64,000 nucleotides of DNA. Origin: Boesenbergia rotunda. Lineage: Eukaryota; Streptophyta; Magnoliopsida; Zingiberales; Zingiberaceae. Position numbers and translations under genes: made by a program. This document shows, in pieces, positions 1 through 11,044 of the stretch (its first letter is position 1; each line of letters opens with the position of its first letter). The notes beneath the pieces are model-generated. The model saw only the letters and a list, made by a program, of their open reading frames with translations, ran no database searches and was not told the origin of the DNA. The stretch lies in the NCBI GenBank assembly GCA_024364735.1, contig JAGFNQ010000289.1:1-64000 (forward strand), read 5' to 3'.

Positions 1-805
1 ATACTCTATAGGAAATAATTTTCCTAATTAATTTTGGAGACAGTAATATGTAAGAGGATTACCACATAAATCAAATAAGTAAATTATCATTTGAGAATTA
101 CCTCAAAATTTCCAAGATTTGATCACATATATTATTTATGGAAAATTAATATCAATAACTTAATTTGGATGGCTCCCCGAGGCTCAATCCAAAATAAGAA
201 TTTATTGATAATATAATTTGGACGGCTCCCCGAGGCTCAATCCAAATTAAACATTTGACAGTTTAAATTTAATTTAGGAAATTTAATTATAACAACTAAC
301 TTTAAATTGGACGACTCCCCGAGGCTAAATCCAAAATAAAGAGTTTTATAAATAATTTAATTTCCAATTATGAATTTAAATGTCAATTAATATTTCCATA
401 ATTTGTCAAAACTTTCTTGAAAGAAAGTGCCCAAAATTGCGAGCTTTCCATAAATGGAAAGTTTCCAAAAATAAAAGGTTTTCAGAATAATTGTAAGTTT
501 CTGGTATAAAGAAAACTTACGTATTTTCAAAATTGGAAAATTTTCAGAATAGGAAATTTCCAAAATTGGAAAGCTTTCAAAAATGGAAAGTTTTCACAAT
601 TATCATAAAATTTCAAAAATAGGAATATTTCAAAAGTTTGCGAAATTTCATGATGATTTCCACATGAAATTTTGCAAACTTTGAAATTCCTAAATCGAAA
701 ATTTACCATAATTGGAAAGTTCCCATAATTAGAAAATTTTCCAAAATTGAGATCATGACAATGTTTTTCCACAAAACAATTATATGATTATGTCGAACAC
801 TAACC
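1..805 (-). mobile_element. Untranslated leader of copia element N (partial, runs off left edge)
   Basis: This is the region downstream of the minus-strand PBS of element N, so it is the transcribed leader between PBS and gag; gag itself lies outside the window. It is AT-rich and has no coding ORF. A near-identical copy lies at about 11810-12598 as the leader of element H, in the same relation to its own PBS and LTR, which shows that N and H belong to one family. It holds three modules with the core CTCCCCGAGGCT at 164-193, 217-246 and 306-335. Bases 425-760 are packed with short imperfect palindromes made of TTTCC and GGAAA. The identification rests on position and on the repeated copy. Confidence 0.75.
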
Positions 806-818
806 GGCTCTGATACCA
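806..818 (-). other. Primer-binding site of element N (initiator Met tRNA)
   Basis: Read on the minus strand this is TGGTATCAGAGCC, the usual plant copia PBS, complementary to the 3' end of initiator methionine tRNA. It is one base from the CA end of the LTR at 820-3052. It therefore fixes that LTR as a 5' LTR of an element running leftwards. Confidence 0.9.
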
Positions 819-819
819 C

Positions 820-3052
820 TGTTGGGACCGGGTGCATGTTGACATGGATGTAGGTTCGTAATTTTAAAATTAATTACGTGCAGCGGAAGGTTTAGCATAA
901 ATAATTTCTCAAATTATTTGACCACACATCTAAGCATGCAACTTTATCTTGTGTAGACATGATCATATATTTAAAATTTTGTAAAAACGTAAACTAATTT
1001 ACTTATTACCACGCATACTCGAAGGAAGGGACGAGATCCAACCGTAAGCGTCCCTCGGAAGCTCCGCCTCTATTCCCGTCCACGCCAAGTATCTTCGGGA
1101 TGACTTCGCAAAGCCACGAGTTTCGTGTTCTCGAGAACTACTAGATTCTCTGAGAACTCGACAAGAAAAACCAAGAGAGAAGTAATCACATCGGAAAAAC
1201 TCACCACCAAGGTTGGCCGGAATCACAATTCCGGCGAGAAGGAGGAAGATGACTTGCGCCCAATCCCAAGGTGATGATGGCTGGAGAGGAAGATCATCCC
1301 AACGGAAGAACTTCGTCGCCTCGGTGCTTCTCCTTGTGCTCACGGCAAGAAGAAGGGAGAGGAAACTTTGTGGCCGGCCAAGAGGAAGAAGAGAGGAGAG
1401 GGAGAGAGCCCAGGCAAGAATACTTTGATTGATTTCCAAGCCTTGCCTTGGGTCCTTTATATAGTGGCCTCTCAACCGCCAAGTCTCTTTTTTCTTATGG
1501 AATAAATTTTCTATGACTTATTCCATTATGCCAAGTTTTATCATATTTTAATTCATGATAAAAACCAACCAAGTCACTTTTTTCTTATCGAATAAATTTT
1601 TCTTATCATGGTAAATCAATCCATGATTGATTTTATAAAATAAAAGAAACCAATCCATGGTTCATTTTAATTTCCATGAAAAATAAACCAAACCTTGGTT
1701 TATTATATAAAAATTTATATCATCCATAATTTTATAAAACAAACCTCACAATTGGTTTATTTTATAAATTGAACCAAAAACTTGGTTCTCTCCCTTTGTT
1801 GTGGCCAGCCAAGCAAAGAAGATGGAGACCCTCTTTGGCCGGCCCATCCAAGCCATGACCCAATGAATTTAACTCATTTAATTCATCTATTAAGTCTTCA
1901 AAAGACTTAGCCATTTTACGCTTCCGATGCGTCTCTAAAAAATTCAGATTTGACTTATCGTTTGGCACAACCAAACCTAATCTCTCTTGATTGGAAAATC
2001 CAATTTTCAACTCGTTTTAAATCCCTTGGATTACTCGCAGTGCGTGTGACTAAATAGGCTTTTGATTTATGTTGGTCGTCTATAATTAATCAATTATAGA
2101 ATGATCATGAGTGACACCTAGTAGTACATCATGATCCCCAATTAATCGAATGATCAACGGTTGACCTCAGAAACATTTCTGAAACCCTTCAGTAGCTATA
2201 ATGAATCGTGCCCCATTCCCTTCACCATCTTATACCCACTTGGTTCAGGACATGGTCTATGTGTGTCAGTCCCCACTAGGCTGACTACGTCACACCTAGC
2301 CCAAGTAACGTTTTCTCGTCCTACGGATTCTAATTACTCTCATGTATTTAAGAGATTCATACTTTGAACATGTCATGCTCTGGCCAGAGGCTTCGAGTAA
2401 CAATCTGACGAAAGGCCTTGGGTATACATCTCCTTGCAAGGATTGGTGAATCCTTTGTAGGCTGTTCAAACATCTTTGGGCACTTCGACTTATACCCAAT
2501 CATCCTGGGTCCACACCTCCTTGGAGATGCTTGCTTAAGATGTCAAAGTATAAGTCTCCATGACCAAGATGACTTGAACACCACAAGTCAAAGAAACATC
2601 GCACTTAAGCTGCAGTAAGAACTTCATTGACATATCTATATGTAGACTACCATATGAAGTTTTACAGCCAGTCACTCCAATGAACTAGTTCCCTTAACTA
2701 GCATTCATGTTTATCTCCGGACATCCCAATGTCACCAGCTAGTGAGAATCAGCTGATTAGAGAATAACCCATGCTAGTCTCAACAGAATTGATAGTATCC
2801 ATATTTATCAATTCATCGACTAGGGACAATTTCAATACGTCACAATTGCACATGTAGAGATAATCACTAGTTATGAATTCATCACAAATTCTCTCATGCT
2901 GTGAATTGTATTGCGGGCATTCAGTAAATGAGTTTAAGATCTCAATCAAATACATAAACATGTATACTCAAATAGTGAATATTCATTTATTAAAATAAAC
3001 GATTACAATCGTAAGGCGATTACCTTAGGACATTTTTCTCATATCACTAACA
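820..3052 (-). repeat. 5' LTR of copia element N (about 2.23 kb)
   Basis: The sequence begins TGTTGGGACC and ends CACTAACA on the plus strand, giving TG...CA ends. It is one of four copies in the window (also 5540-7768, 8824-11044, 12613-14840). Orientation is minus: the PBS adjoins its low-coordinate end, and the PPT-flanked copy at 5540 begins TGTTAGTGATATG. A TATA box lies at 1455-1463. Its high-coordinate end abuts the duplicated pentamer ATACT, the target site inside element H. The 158-codon minus-strand ORF at 999-1475 overlaps the TATA box and is not regarded as a gene. Confidence 0.9.
1455..1463 (-). promoter_or_regulatory. LTR TATA box
   Basis: TATATAAAG on the minus strand, followed by an AAGGACCCAAGGC-type context. 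It is conserved at the equivalent place in the other three LTRs of the family, so it is the probable U3 core promoter. Confidence 0.7.
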
Positions 3053-3057
3053 ATACT
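3053..3057 (+). repeat. Target-site duplication ATACT, copy 1
   Basis: ATACT follows the CA end of the N 5' LTR and is the first base group of the integrase half of element H. The partner copy is AGTAT at 7769-7773, its reverse complement. The gag half of H ends there in the same reading frame. The duplication is the scar of N inserting into H. Confidence 0.85.
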
Positions 3058-5525
3058 GATGTATGTGGACCAATGTCAACTCTTGCACAAGGACGCTATA
3101 GCTACTTCATTACCTTTATCGATGATCACTCACGATTCGGGTATGTGTTCTTATTGAAACATAAATCTGAAGCTTTTGAGAAATTCAAAGAGTTCAGAAG
3201 TGAAGTAGAGAAACAGCTTGGCAAAAGTATTAAGATACTTCGATCCGATCGGGGTGGTGAATACTTAAGTCAAGAGTTTCAAGATTATCTTAGGGACAAT
3301 GGGATATTGTCTCAATGGACTCCGCCATATACACCACAGCATAATGGTGTATCTGAGAGGCGTAACCGAACCTTGATGGACATGGTTAGATCTATGATGA
3401 ATCATGCAACTCTTCCAAAATCCTTTTGGGGCTATGCACTTAAGACAGCTGTTGACTTGCTAAACAGAGTCCCAACCAAGGTAGTCTCTACTACTCCATA
3501 TGAGACGTGGAATAGTAAGAAACCTCATTTATCTCACCTAAAGATATGGGGTTGTCCTGCTTATGTAAAGTGGACTGTATCAGACAAATTGGATGCTAAG
3601 TCTGATAAATGTCTATTTATTGGATACCCTAAGGAAACGAAGGGTTACCAATTCTATCATCCCTTGGAACAAAAGGTGTTTGTTTTAAGGCATGCTGTAT
3701 TTCTAGAAAAAGAATTTCTTTTACAAGAAAACAATGGGAGTAGCATTGAACTTGAAGAAGTTCAAGAAACTCCAATAGACATTACAGAGACACCTAGTCT
3801 AGACCCACAACCAATAACTCATAATGATGAGCTATCAGTTGAACCTAAAACGACATCACTTCTTCGTAGGTCTGATAGGACATGCAATATTCCAGAGAGA
3901 TATGGATTTCTCATAAGTGAATCGAACGACGTGTTACTCATTAACAATGACGAACCTATCAGTTATGAAGATGTTCTGAAAAATTCAGAAAGGGATAAGT
4001 GGCTTGAAGCCATGAAGTCGGAAATGGATTCCATGTACAAAAATCAAGTATGGGACTTGGTTAACCCACCTGAAGGGATTAAGCCCATAGGGTGCAAGTG
4101 GGTTTTCAAGAAGAAAACCGACATGGAAGGTAATGTTGTTACCTTTAAGGCTAGATTAGTGGCAAAAGGATATCGTCAGAAACAAGGAATTAGTTATGAC
4201 GAAACCTATTCGCCAGTAGCTATGCATAAATCCATTCGGATGCTCCTGGCCATAGCAGCTCATTATGATTATGAGATATGGCAAATGGATGTGAAAACAA
4301 CTTTCCTTAATGGAAACCTGCTTGAGGATGTATATATGGTACAACCTGAAGGTTTCACATCGGTCAATAAAACCAAAGTATGCAAGCTTCGACGATCCAT
4401 ATATGGACTAAAGCAAGCATCAAGGAGTTGGAACATCCATTTTGATGAGACAATCAAAGAGTTTGATTTCTCACAAAATCCTGACGAACCTTGTGTGTAC
4501 AAGAAGGTTAGTGGGAGTGCAGTCGTATTCCTGGTGTTATATGTCGATGACATATTACTTATAGGAAATGATATATCAGTCTTATAGTCAGTTAAAATTT
4601 GGTTGTCCAAAACTTTCTCCATGAAAGACCTGGGAGAAGCAACCTATATCCTTGGGATTAGAATCTATAGAGATAGATCAAAACGATTGCTTGGTCTTTC
4701 GCAGTCTACATATATAGACTGAGTGCTAGAAAGGTTTAGCATGTCAGAATCCAAGAAAGGTTACCTTCCCATCAGGCATGGGATCAACCTTTCGAAGTCT
4801 ATGTGTCCGCGCACAGAAGACGAGAGGATTTGCATGAATAAGATTCCTTATGCATCCGCCATAGGATCTATCATGTATGCTATGTTATGTACTAGGCCCG
4901 ATGTATCGTATGCTCTGTGCGTCACAAGCAGATACCAGTCTGATCCAGGAATGGATCATTGGGCTGCTGTCAAGACAATCCTCAAGTACTTGAGAAGAAC
5001 TAAGGATGTGTTCCTAATATATGGAGAAGGTGATATGGTAATACGTGGGTATACAGATGCCAGTTTCCAGACAGATAAGGATGACTCCAAATCTCAGTCC
5101 GAATACGTATTTATTTTGAATAGAGGCGCAATAAGTTGGAAGAGTTCCAAGCAATACACCGTAGCGGATTCTACCACGGAAGCGGAATATATTGCAGCTT
5201 CGGAAGCAGCAAAGGAAACAGTCTGGATCAAGAAGTTTTCTCAGAACTTGGCGTGGTTCCAACCATTGATGAAGCAATACCGGTTTATTGCGACAACAAT
5301 GGAGCTATTGCACAAGCGAAGGAACCAAGGTCTCATCAGCGATCCAAACATATGCTTCGCCGCTATCATCTGATCAGAGAGATTATAAGTAGGAATGATA
5401 TACAAATTGAGAAAATTCCCACTGAAAGGAATTTAGCGGATCCTTTAACTAAGGTCTTGCCTCAAAGCAAGTTTGAGGGTCATGTTAGAGGCTGTGCTAT
5501 TGGATACCGTAGCGATTGGCATTAG
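3053..5525 (+). pseudogene. Copia pol 3' half of element H: integrase, reverse transcriptase, RNase H (inverted)
   Basis: Frame is open from 3055 to 4587. It starts at the D-V-C-G-P segment holding the first integrase catalytic Asp (3058-3060). The other two are the Asp of SDRGGEY (3247-3249) and the Glu of NGVSERRN (3355-3357), 35 residues apart, so DD35E is complete. The copia RT follows, with MDVKTTFLNG and the catalytic YVDD near 4543. A Ty1-type RNase H starts around GYTDASFQ and ends near 5525, just before the PPT. Breaks are a nonsense codon at 4585-4587, another at 4720-4722, and a frameshift near 5235-5265, so it cannot make a polyprotein. The gag/protease half lies on the other strand at 7774-8593. 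This segment was inverted after N inserted at ATACT, immediately upstream of the first catalytic Asp. Confidence 0.92.
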
Positions 5526-5526
5526 G

Positions 5527-5539
5527 CCAAGTGGGAGTT
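5527..5539 (+). other. Polypurine tract of element H
   Basis: AAGTGGGAG lies directly upstream of the TG of the LTR at 5540, right after the RNase H stop. This is the usual plus-strand DNA priming site of copia elements. It shows that the LTR at 5540 is, at least at its left end, the 3' LTR of H. Confidence 0.8.
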
Positions 5540-7768
5540 TGTTAGTGATATGAGAAAAATGTCCTAAGGCAATCGCCTTATGATTGTAAACATTTATTTT
5601 AATAAATGAATATTCACTATTTGAGTATACATGTTTATGTATTTGATTGAGATCTTAAACTCATTTACTGAATGTCCGCAATACAATTCACAGCATGAGA
5701 GAATTTGTGATGAATTCACAACTAGTGATTATCTCTACATGTGCAATTGTGAAGTATTGAAATTGTCCCTAGTCGATGAATTGATAAATACGGACACTAT
5801 CAATTCTGTTGAGACTAGCATGGGTTATTCTCTAATCAGCTGATTCTCACTGGCTGGTGACATTGGGATGTCCGGAGATAAACATGAATGCTAGTTAAGG
5901 GAACTAATTCATTGGAGTGACTGGCTGTAAAACTTCATATGGTAGTCTACATATAGATATGTCAATGAAGTTCTTATTGCAGCTTAAGTGCGATGTTCCT
6001 TTGACTTGCGGTGTTCAAGTCATCTTGGTCATGGAGACTTATACTTTGACATCTTAAGCAAGCATCTCCAAGGAGGTGTGGACCCAGGATGATTGGGAAT
6101 AACCGAAGTGCCCGAAGATGTTTGAACAGCCTACAAAGGATTCACCACTCCTTGCGAGGAGATGTATACCCAAGGCCTATCGTCGGATTGTTACTCGAAG
6201 CCTCTGGCCAGAGCATGACATGTTCAGAGTATGAATCTCTTAAATACATGAGAGTAATTAGAATCCGTAGGACGAGAAAACATTACTTGGGCTAGGTGTG
6301 ACGTAGTCAGCCTAGTGGGGACTGACACACATAGACCATGTCTTGAACCAAGTGGGTATAAGATGGTGAAGGGAATGGGGCACGATTCATTATAGCTGCT
6401 GAAGGGTTTCAGAATTGTTTCTGAGGTCAACCGTTGATCTTTCAATTAATTGGGGATCATGATGTACTACTAGGTGCCACTCATGATCGTTCTATAATTG
6501 ATTAATTATAGACGGCCAACATAAATCGAAAGCCTATTTAGTCACACGCACTGCGAGTAATCCGAGGGATTTAAAACGAGTTGAAAATTGATTTTCCTAT
6601 CAAGAGAGATTAGGTTTGGTTGAGCCAAACGATAAGTCGAATCTGAATTTATCAGAGACGCATCGGAAGCGTAAAATGGCTAAGTCTTTTGAAGACTTAA
6701 TAGATGAATTAAATGAGTTTAATTCATTGGGTCGTGGCTTGGATGGGCCGGCCAAAGAGGGTCTCCATCCTCTTTGCTTGGCCGGCCACAACAAAGGGAG
6801 AGAACCAAGTTTTTGGTTCAATTTATAAAATAAACAAATTGTTAGGTTTGTTTTATAAAATTATGGATGATATAAATTTTTATATAATAAACCAAGGTTT
6901 GGTTTATTTTTCATGGAAATTAAAATGAACCATGGATTGGTTTATTTTATTTTATAAAATCAATCATGGATTGATTTACCATGATAAGAAAAATTTATTC
7001 GATAAGAAAAAAGAGACTTGGTTGGTTTTTATCATGAATTAAAATATGATAAAACTTGGCATGATGGAATAAGTCATAGAAAATTTATTCCATAAGAAAA
7101 AAGAGACTTGGCGTTTGAGAGGCCACTATATAAAGGACCCAAGGCAAGGCTTGGAAATCAATCGAAGTATTCTTGCCTGAGCTCTCTCCCTCTCCTCCCT
7201 TCTTCCTCTTGGCCGGCCACAAAGTTTCCTCTCCCTTCTTCTTGCCATGAGCACAAGGAGAAGCACCGAGGCGACGAAGTTCTTCCGTTGGGACAATCTT
7301 CCTCTCCAGCCATCATCACCTTGGGATTGGGCGCAAGTCATCTTCCTCCTTCTGCCGGAATTGTGATTCCGGCCAACCTTGGTGGTGAGTTTTTCCGATG
7401 TGATTACTTCTCTCTTCGTTTTTCTTGTCGCGTTCTTGGAGAATCTAGTAGTTCTCGAGAACACAAAACTCGTGGCTTTGAGAAGTCATCCCGAAGATAC
7501 TCGGCGTGGACACGAATAAAGGCGGAGCTTCCGAGGGACGCTTACGGTTGGATCTCGTCCCTTCCTTCGAGTTATGCGAGGTAATAAGTAAATTAGTTTA
7601 CGTTTCTAAAAATTTTAAATATATGATCATGTTTACACATGATAAAGTTGCATACTTAGATGTGTGGTCAAATAATTTGAGAAATTATTTATGCTAAACC
7701 TTCCGCTGCACGCAATTAATTTTAAAATTACGAACCCGCATCCATGTCAACATGCACCCAGTCCAACA
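5540..7768 (+). repeat. Chimeric 3' LTR (left end from H, right end from N)
   Basis: TGTTAGTGATATG...GTCCAACA, 2,229 bp, in plus orientation. Its left end follows the PPT of H, so it is the 3' LTR of H. Its right end abuts AGTAT and then the gag half of H on the other strand, so that end must be an end of N. One LTR with two parents is what recombination between an antisense 3' LTR of N and the sense 3' LTR of H would leave, and it explains why the pol half is inverted. A TATA box lies at 7127-7135. The right-end bases (CCCAGTCCAACA) differ from the CCCGGTCCCAACA of the other copies. Confidence 0.8.
7127..7135 (+). promoter_or_regulatory. LTR TATA box
   Basis: TATATAAAG followed by GACCCAAGGCAAGG, about 1.59 kb into the LTR. 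It is the same sequence and position as in the sister LTRs. Confidence 0.7.
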
Positions 7769-7773
7769 AGTAT
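7769..7773 (-). repeat. Target-site duplication ATACT (minus strand), copy 2
   Basis: AGTAT on plus is ATACT on minus. It sits between the LTR end CCAACA and the GAG-pre-integrase segment of H and pairs with 3053-3057. Only a 5-bp direct duplication around a copia insertion explains both junctions. Confidence 0.85.
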
Positions 7774-8593
7774 ATATTAGACCAAGCAATTCTCCCACTG
7801 GTTTACCTTTTTCGGAAAAGGGTAATTTGGTCATCTTGCCTTTTATGCATGATTCACATGTATCAAATGAACCAGGTTCAAATGATTCCAGAATTCCACA
7901 TCGGTGTGATTTGGTCATGTGTTTCTTGCTTACATGGCCAAGACGACAATGCCACGTATAGGAGTCTATTTGATTATCTATTTGAGCACGTTTGTTGCTA
8001 ACTTCTATATTGAAAATGTCACCAGATAAATCTAACGTGTAGATACCATTGCATAATGTTCCGGTCCCATAAAGAACACCATTTAAAGTTATGTAACAAC
8101 AATTGTTACTAAAAGTTAAATGGTAACCCTTTTAATTCAAGCATGAAATAGATACAATGTTCTTTATTAACGAAGGAACAAAATAACAATTATCCAATTC
8201 TAAGACAAGTCCAGTAAGGAGCTTTAGCAAATATGTTCCGATGGCAATAGCAGCAATCATTGCTCCATTTCCAACTCGCAAATTCGCTTCTCCCTTGACG
8301 AGTCTTCTTCTATTCCTTAGCCCCTGTATGTCATTACATATATGTCAGCTACACCCAGTATCAAGTACCCAGGTGCCCGAGGATATAGAGTGACATTCAA
8401 TAACGACGATGCCTGAAGAGGATGGGGCATCGGATGCCTTCTTCTTCAAGGACTCAAGATAAACCTTGTAGTTTCTTCGCCAGTGGCCCTCCTTGCCGCA
8501 GTCATGGCAAGTGTCTTTTGGTGCCTTTTCAATCCTTTTGGCATTAGTTAACTTATTGGTGTCCAAAATGGAACGCAAATTCAAAGAAGACAT
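7774..8593 (-). pseudogene. Copia gag-protease 5' half of element H (internally deleted)
   Basis: The Met at 8593 starts MSSLNLRSILDTNKLT, the usual opening of copia gag. The protein then jumps directly to the region before the zinc knuckle, so most of the gag core is deleted in frame. The knuckle reads CHDCGKEGHWRRNY: the last Cys of C-X2-C-X4-H-X4-C is replaced by Tyr, a G-to-A type change. The aspartic protease motif VLDTGC follows, with a stop almost at once near 8345. GAG-pre-integrase sequence (DTCESCIKGKMTKLPF) continues to 7774, where it stops at the insertion point of N. The remainder of pol is at 3053-5525 on the other strand. It is clearly dead: stops, deletion and separation of the two halves. 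Confidence 0.87.
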
Positions 8594-8823
8594 TATCAGG
8601 TGATTATCCTAGAAATACAAATTGAGGTTATGTGATGAGAATGATAAAGAATGCATCAATATATATTAATTAAATCCTATTTATTTTTCGAATTGAATAA
8701 CTCTTTTTATCAATTCAGGAGATCGTAGGAACATCTCCAAATAGGTTGATATCCAACCATAGATAAGAACAACCATGGCTGGAGTCCATCAAGTTATTCT
8801 TAGCAATGATTGTAGGTAATTAT
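8594..8823 (-). mobile_element. Leader of element H, proximal part
   Basis: Non-coding sequence just upstream of the gag start at 8593. It continues beyond the solo LTR at 11045: removing 8824-11044 plus one ATTAT joins the two leader parts cleanly. Confidence 0.75.
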
Positions 8824-11044
8824 TGTTAGTATTGTGAGAGAAGTGTCCTAAGGCAATCGCCTTATGAATGTAATCATTTATTTTAATAAATTAATATTCA
8901 CTATTTGAGTATACATGTTTGTGTATTTGATTGAGATCTTAAACTCATTTACTGAATGTCCGCAATACAATTCACAGCATGAGAGAATTTGTGATTAATT
9001 CACAACTAGTGATTATCTCTACATGTGCAATTGTGAAGTATTGAAATTGTCCCTAGTCGATGAATTGATAAATATGGACACTATCAATTCTGTTGAGACT
9101 AGCATGGGTTATTCTCTAATCAGCTGATTCTCACTGGCTGGTGACATTAGGATGTCCGGAGATAAACATGAATGCTAGTTAAGGGAACTAGTTCATTGGA
9201 GTGAGTGGCTGTAAAACTTCATATGGTAATCTACATATAGATATGTGAATGAAGTTCTTACTACAGCTTAAGTGCGATGTTCCTTTGACTTGTGGTGTTC
9301 AAGTCATCTTGGTCATGGAGACTTATACTTTGACATCTTAAGCAAGCATCTCTAAGGAGGTGTGGACCCAGGATGGTTGGGTATAAGCCGAAGTGCCCGA
9401 AGATGATTGAACAGCCTACAAAGGATTCACCACTCCTTGCGAGGAGATGTACACCCAAGGCCTATCGTCGGATTGTTACTCGAAGCCTCTGGCCAGAGCA
9501 TGACATGTTCAGAGTATGAATCTCTCAAAAACATGAGAGTAACTAGAATCCGTAGGACGAGAAAAACATTGCTTGGGCTAGATGTGACGTAGTCAGCCTA
9601 GTAGGGACTGACACACATAGACCGTGTCCTGAACCAAGTGGGTATAAGATGGTGAAGGGAATGGGGCACGACTCATTATAGCTGCTGAAGGGTTTCAGAA
9701 TAATTTCTGAGGTCAACCGTTGATCTTTCGATTAATTGTGGATCATGATGTACTACTAGGTGCCACTCATGATCGTTCTATAATTGGTTAATATAGACGG
9801 CCAACATAAATCGAAAGCCTATTTAGTCACACGCACTACGTGTAATCCGAGGGATTTAAAACGAGTTGAAAATTGGATTTTCCGATCAAGAGAGATAAGT
9901 CGAATCTGAATTTTTCAGAGACGCATCAGAAGCATAAAATGGCTAAGTCTTTTGAAGAGTTATTGGACGAATTAAATAAGTTTAATTCGTATGGTATAGG
10001 CTGGGGTTTGGCCGGCCAAAGAGGGTCCCCACCCTCTTTGTTTGGCCGGCCACATTAAAAGGGGAGAACCAAATTGTTTGGTTCAAATTATAAAATAAAC
10101 CGAGTGTGGTTTGTTTTATAAAATTATGGATAATATATATAAATTTTTATAAACCGAAGTTTGTATATTATTTTCATGGAAATTAAAATAAACTTTGGAT
10201 AGTTTATTTTTCTTTTATAAAATCAATTATGAATTGATTTTTCCATGATAAGAAAAATTTATATAATAAATTTCTTATGAAAATTTATTCCATAATAAAA
10301 AGGGAGACATGATTGTTTTTATTATAAATTAAATTATGATAAAAACTTGACATGATGGAATAATTCATAGAAAATTTTATATGATAAATTTCTTATGAAA
10401 ATTTATTCCATAAAAAGGAGACTTGGCGATTGAGAGGCTACTATATAAAGGAACCAAGGCAAGGCTTGGAAATTAATCTAAGAGATCTAGAAATAAGCCC
10501 TCTCTCTCTCTCCTTCTCTCCCTCTCCCTCCTCTAGTGCCGCCGGCCCTAAAAGGAGGACCCCTTTGTTGCCGTGAGCTTCATCCACCAAGCAGCTGCCG
10601 AAGAAGAAGAAGAAGCGGGCACAACTCCTTCCTTCCTCCCAGAATCATGATTCCGTTCTTCGTTTAGTGGTTAGTCTTCCCATCTCTCTCTTGGTATTAT
10701 TGTCGTGCCTTTGGAGAATCTAGTAGTTCTTGTCAGCACGAAACTCGTGACTTTGCGAAGTCATCCCGAAGAAAACTCGGCGTGGACGCGAATAGAGGCG
10801 GAGCTTCCAAGGGACGCTTACGGTTGGATCTCGTCCCTTCCTTCGAGTTACGCGAGGTATTAAGTAAATTAGTTTACTTTTTGCAAAATTTTAATATATG
10901 ATCATGTCTACACAATATAAGGTTGCATGCTTAGATCTGTGGTTAAATAATTTGGGAAATTATTTATGCTAAATCTTCCACTGCACGTAATAAATTTTAA
11001 AATTACGAACCCTCATCCATGTCAACATGCACCCGGTCCCAACA
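8824..11044 (+). repeat. Solo LTR of the same copia family, with TSD ATTAT
   Basis: TGTTAGTATTGTG...GGTCCCAACA, 2,221 bp, flanked by ATTAT at 8819-8823 and ATTAT at 11045-11049. There is no PBS after it and no PPT before it, and the flanks join into one leader. This is the standard remnant of a full element lost by LTR-LTR recombination. It has its own TATA box at 10442-10450. It is more diverged than the other three copies, with extra short AT-rich segments around 10260-10420, so it is probably the oldest or from another subfamily. Confidence 0.9.
10442..10450 (+). promoter_or_regulatory. TATA box of the solo LTR
   Basis: TATATAAAG followed by GAACCAAGGCAAGG, at the same relative place as in the sister LTRs. 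A solo LTR can still act as a promoter, but nothing here shows that it does. Confidence 0.6.

Noticed and set aside
999..1475. 158-codon ORF in the LTR (minus), also at 7108-7584 (plus) and in part 12924-13274 (minus)
   Set aside because: It begins upstream of and reads through the LTR TATA box, so its start codon would not be in the transcript. It is kept only because the LTR copies are similar, and it has no family features.
2749..2961. 70-codon ORF repeated at 5631, 14537 and (broken) 8920
   Set aside because: It lies in the U3 part of the copia LTR and is repeated only because the LTR is. It is broken in the solo LTR and starts near the LTR end without a promoter.
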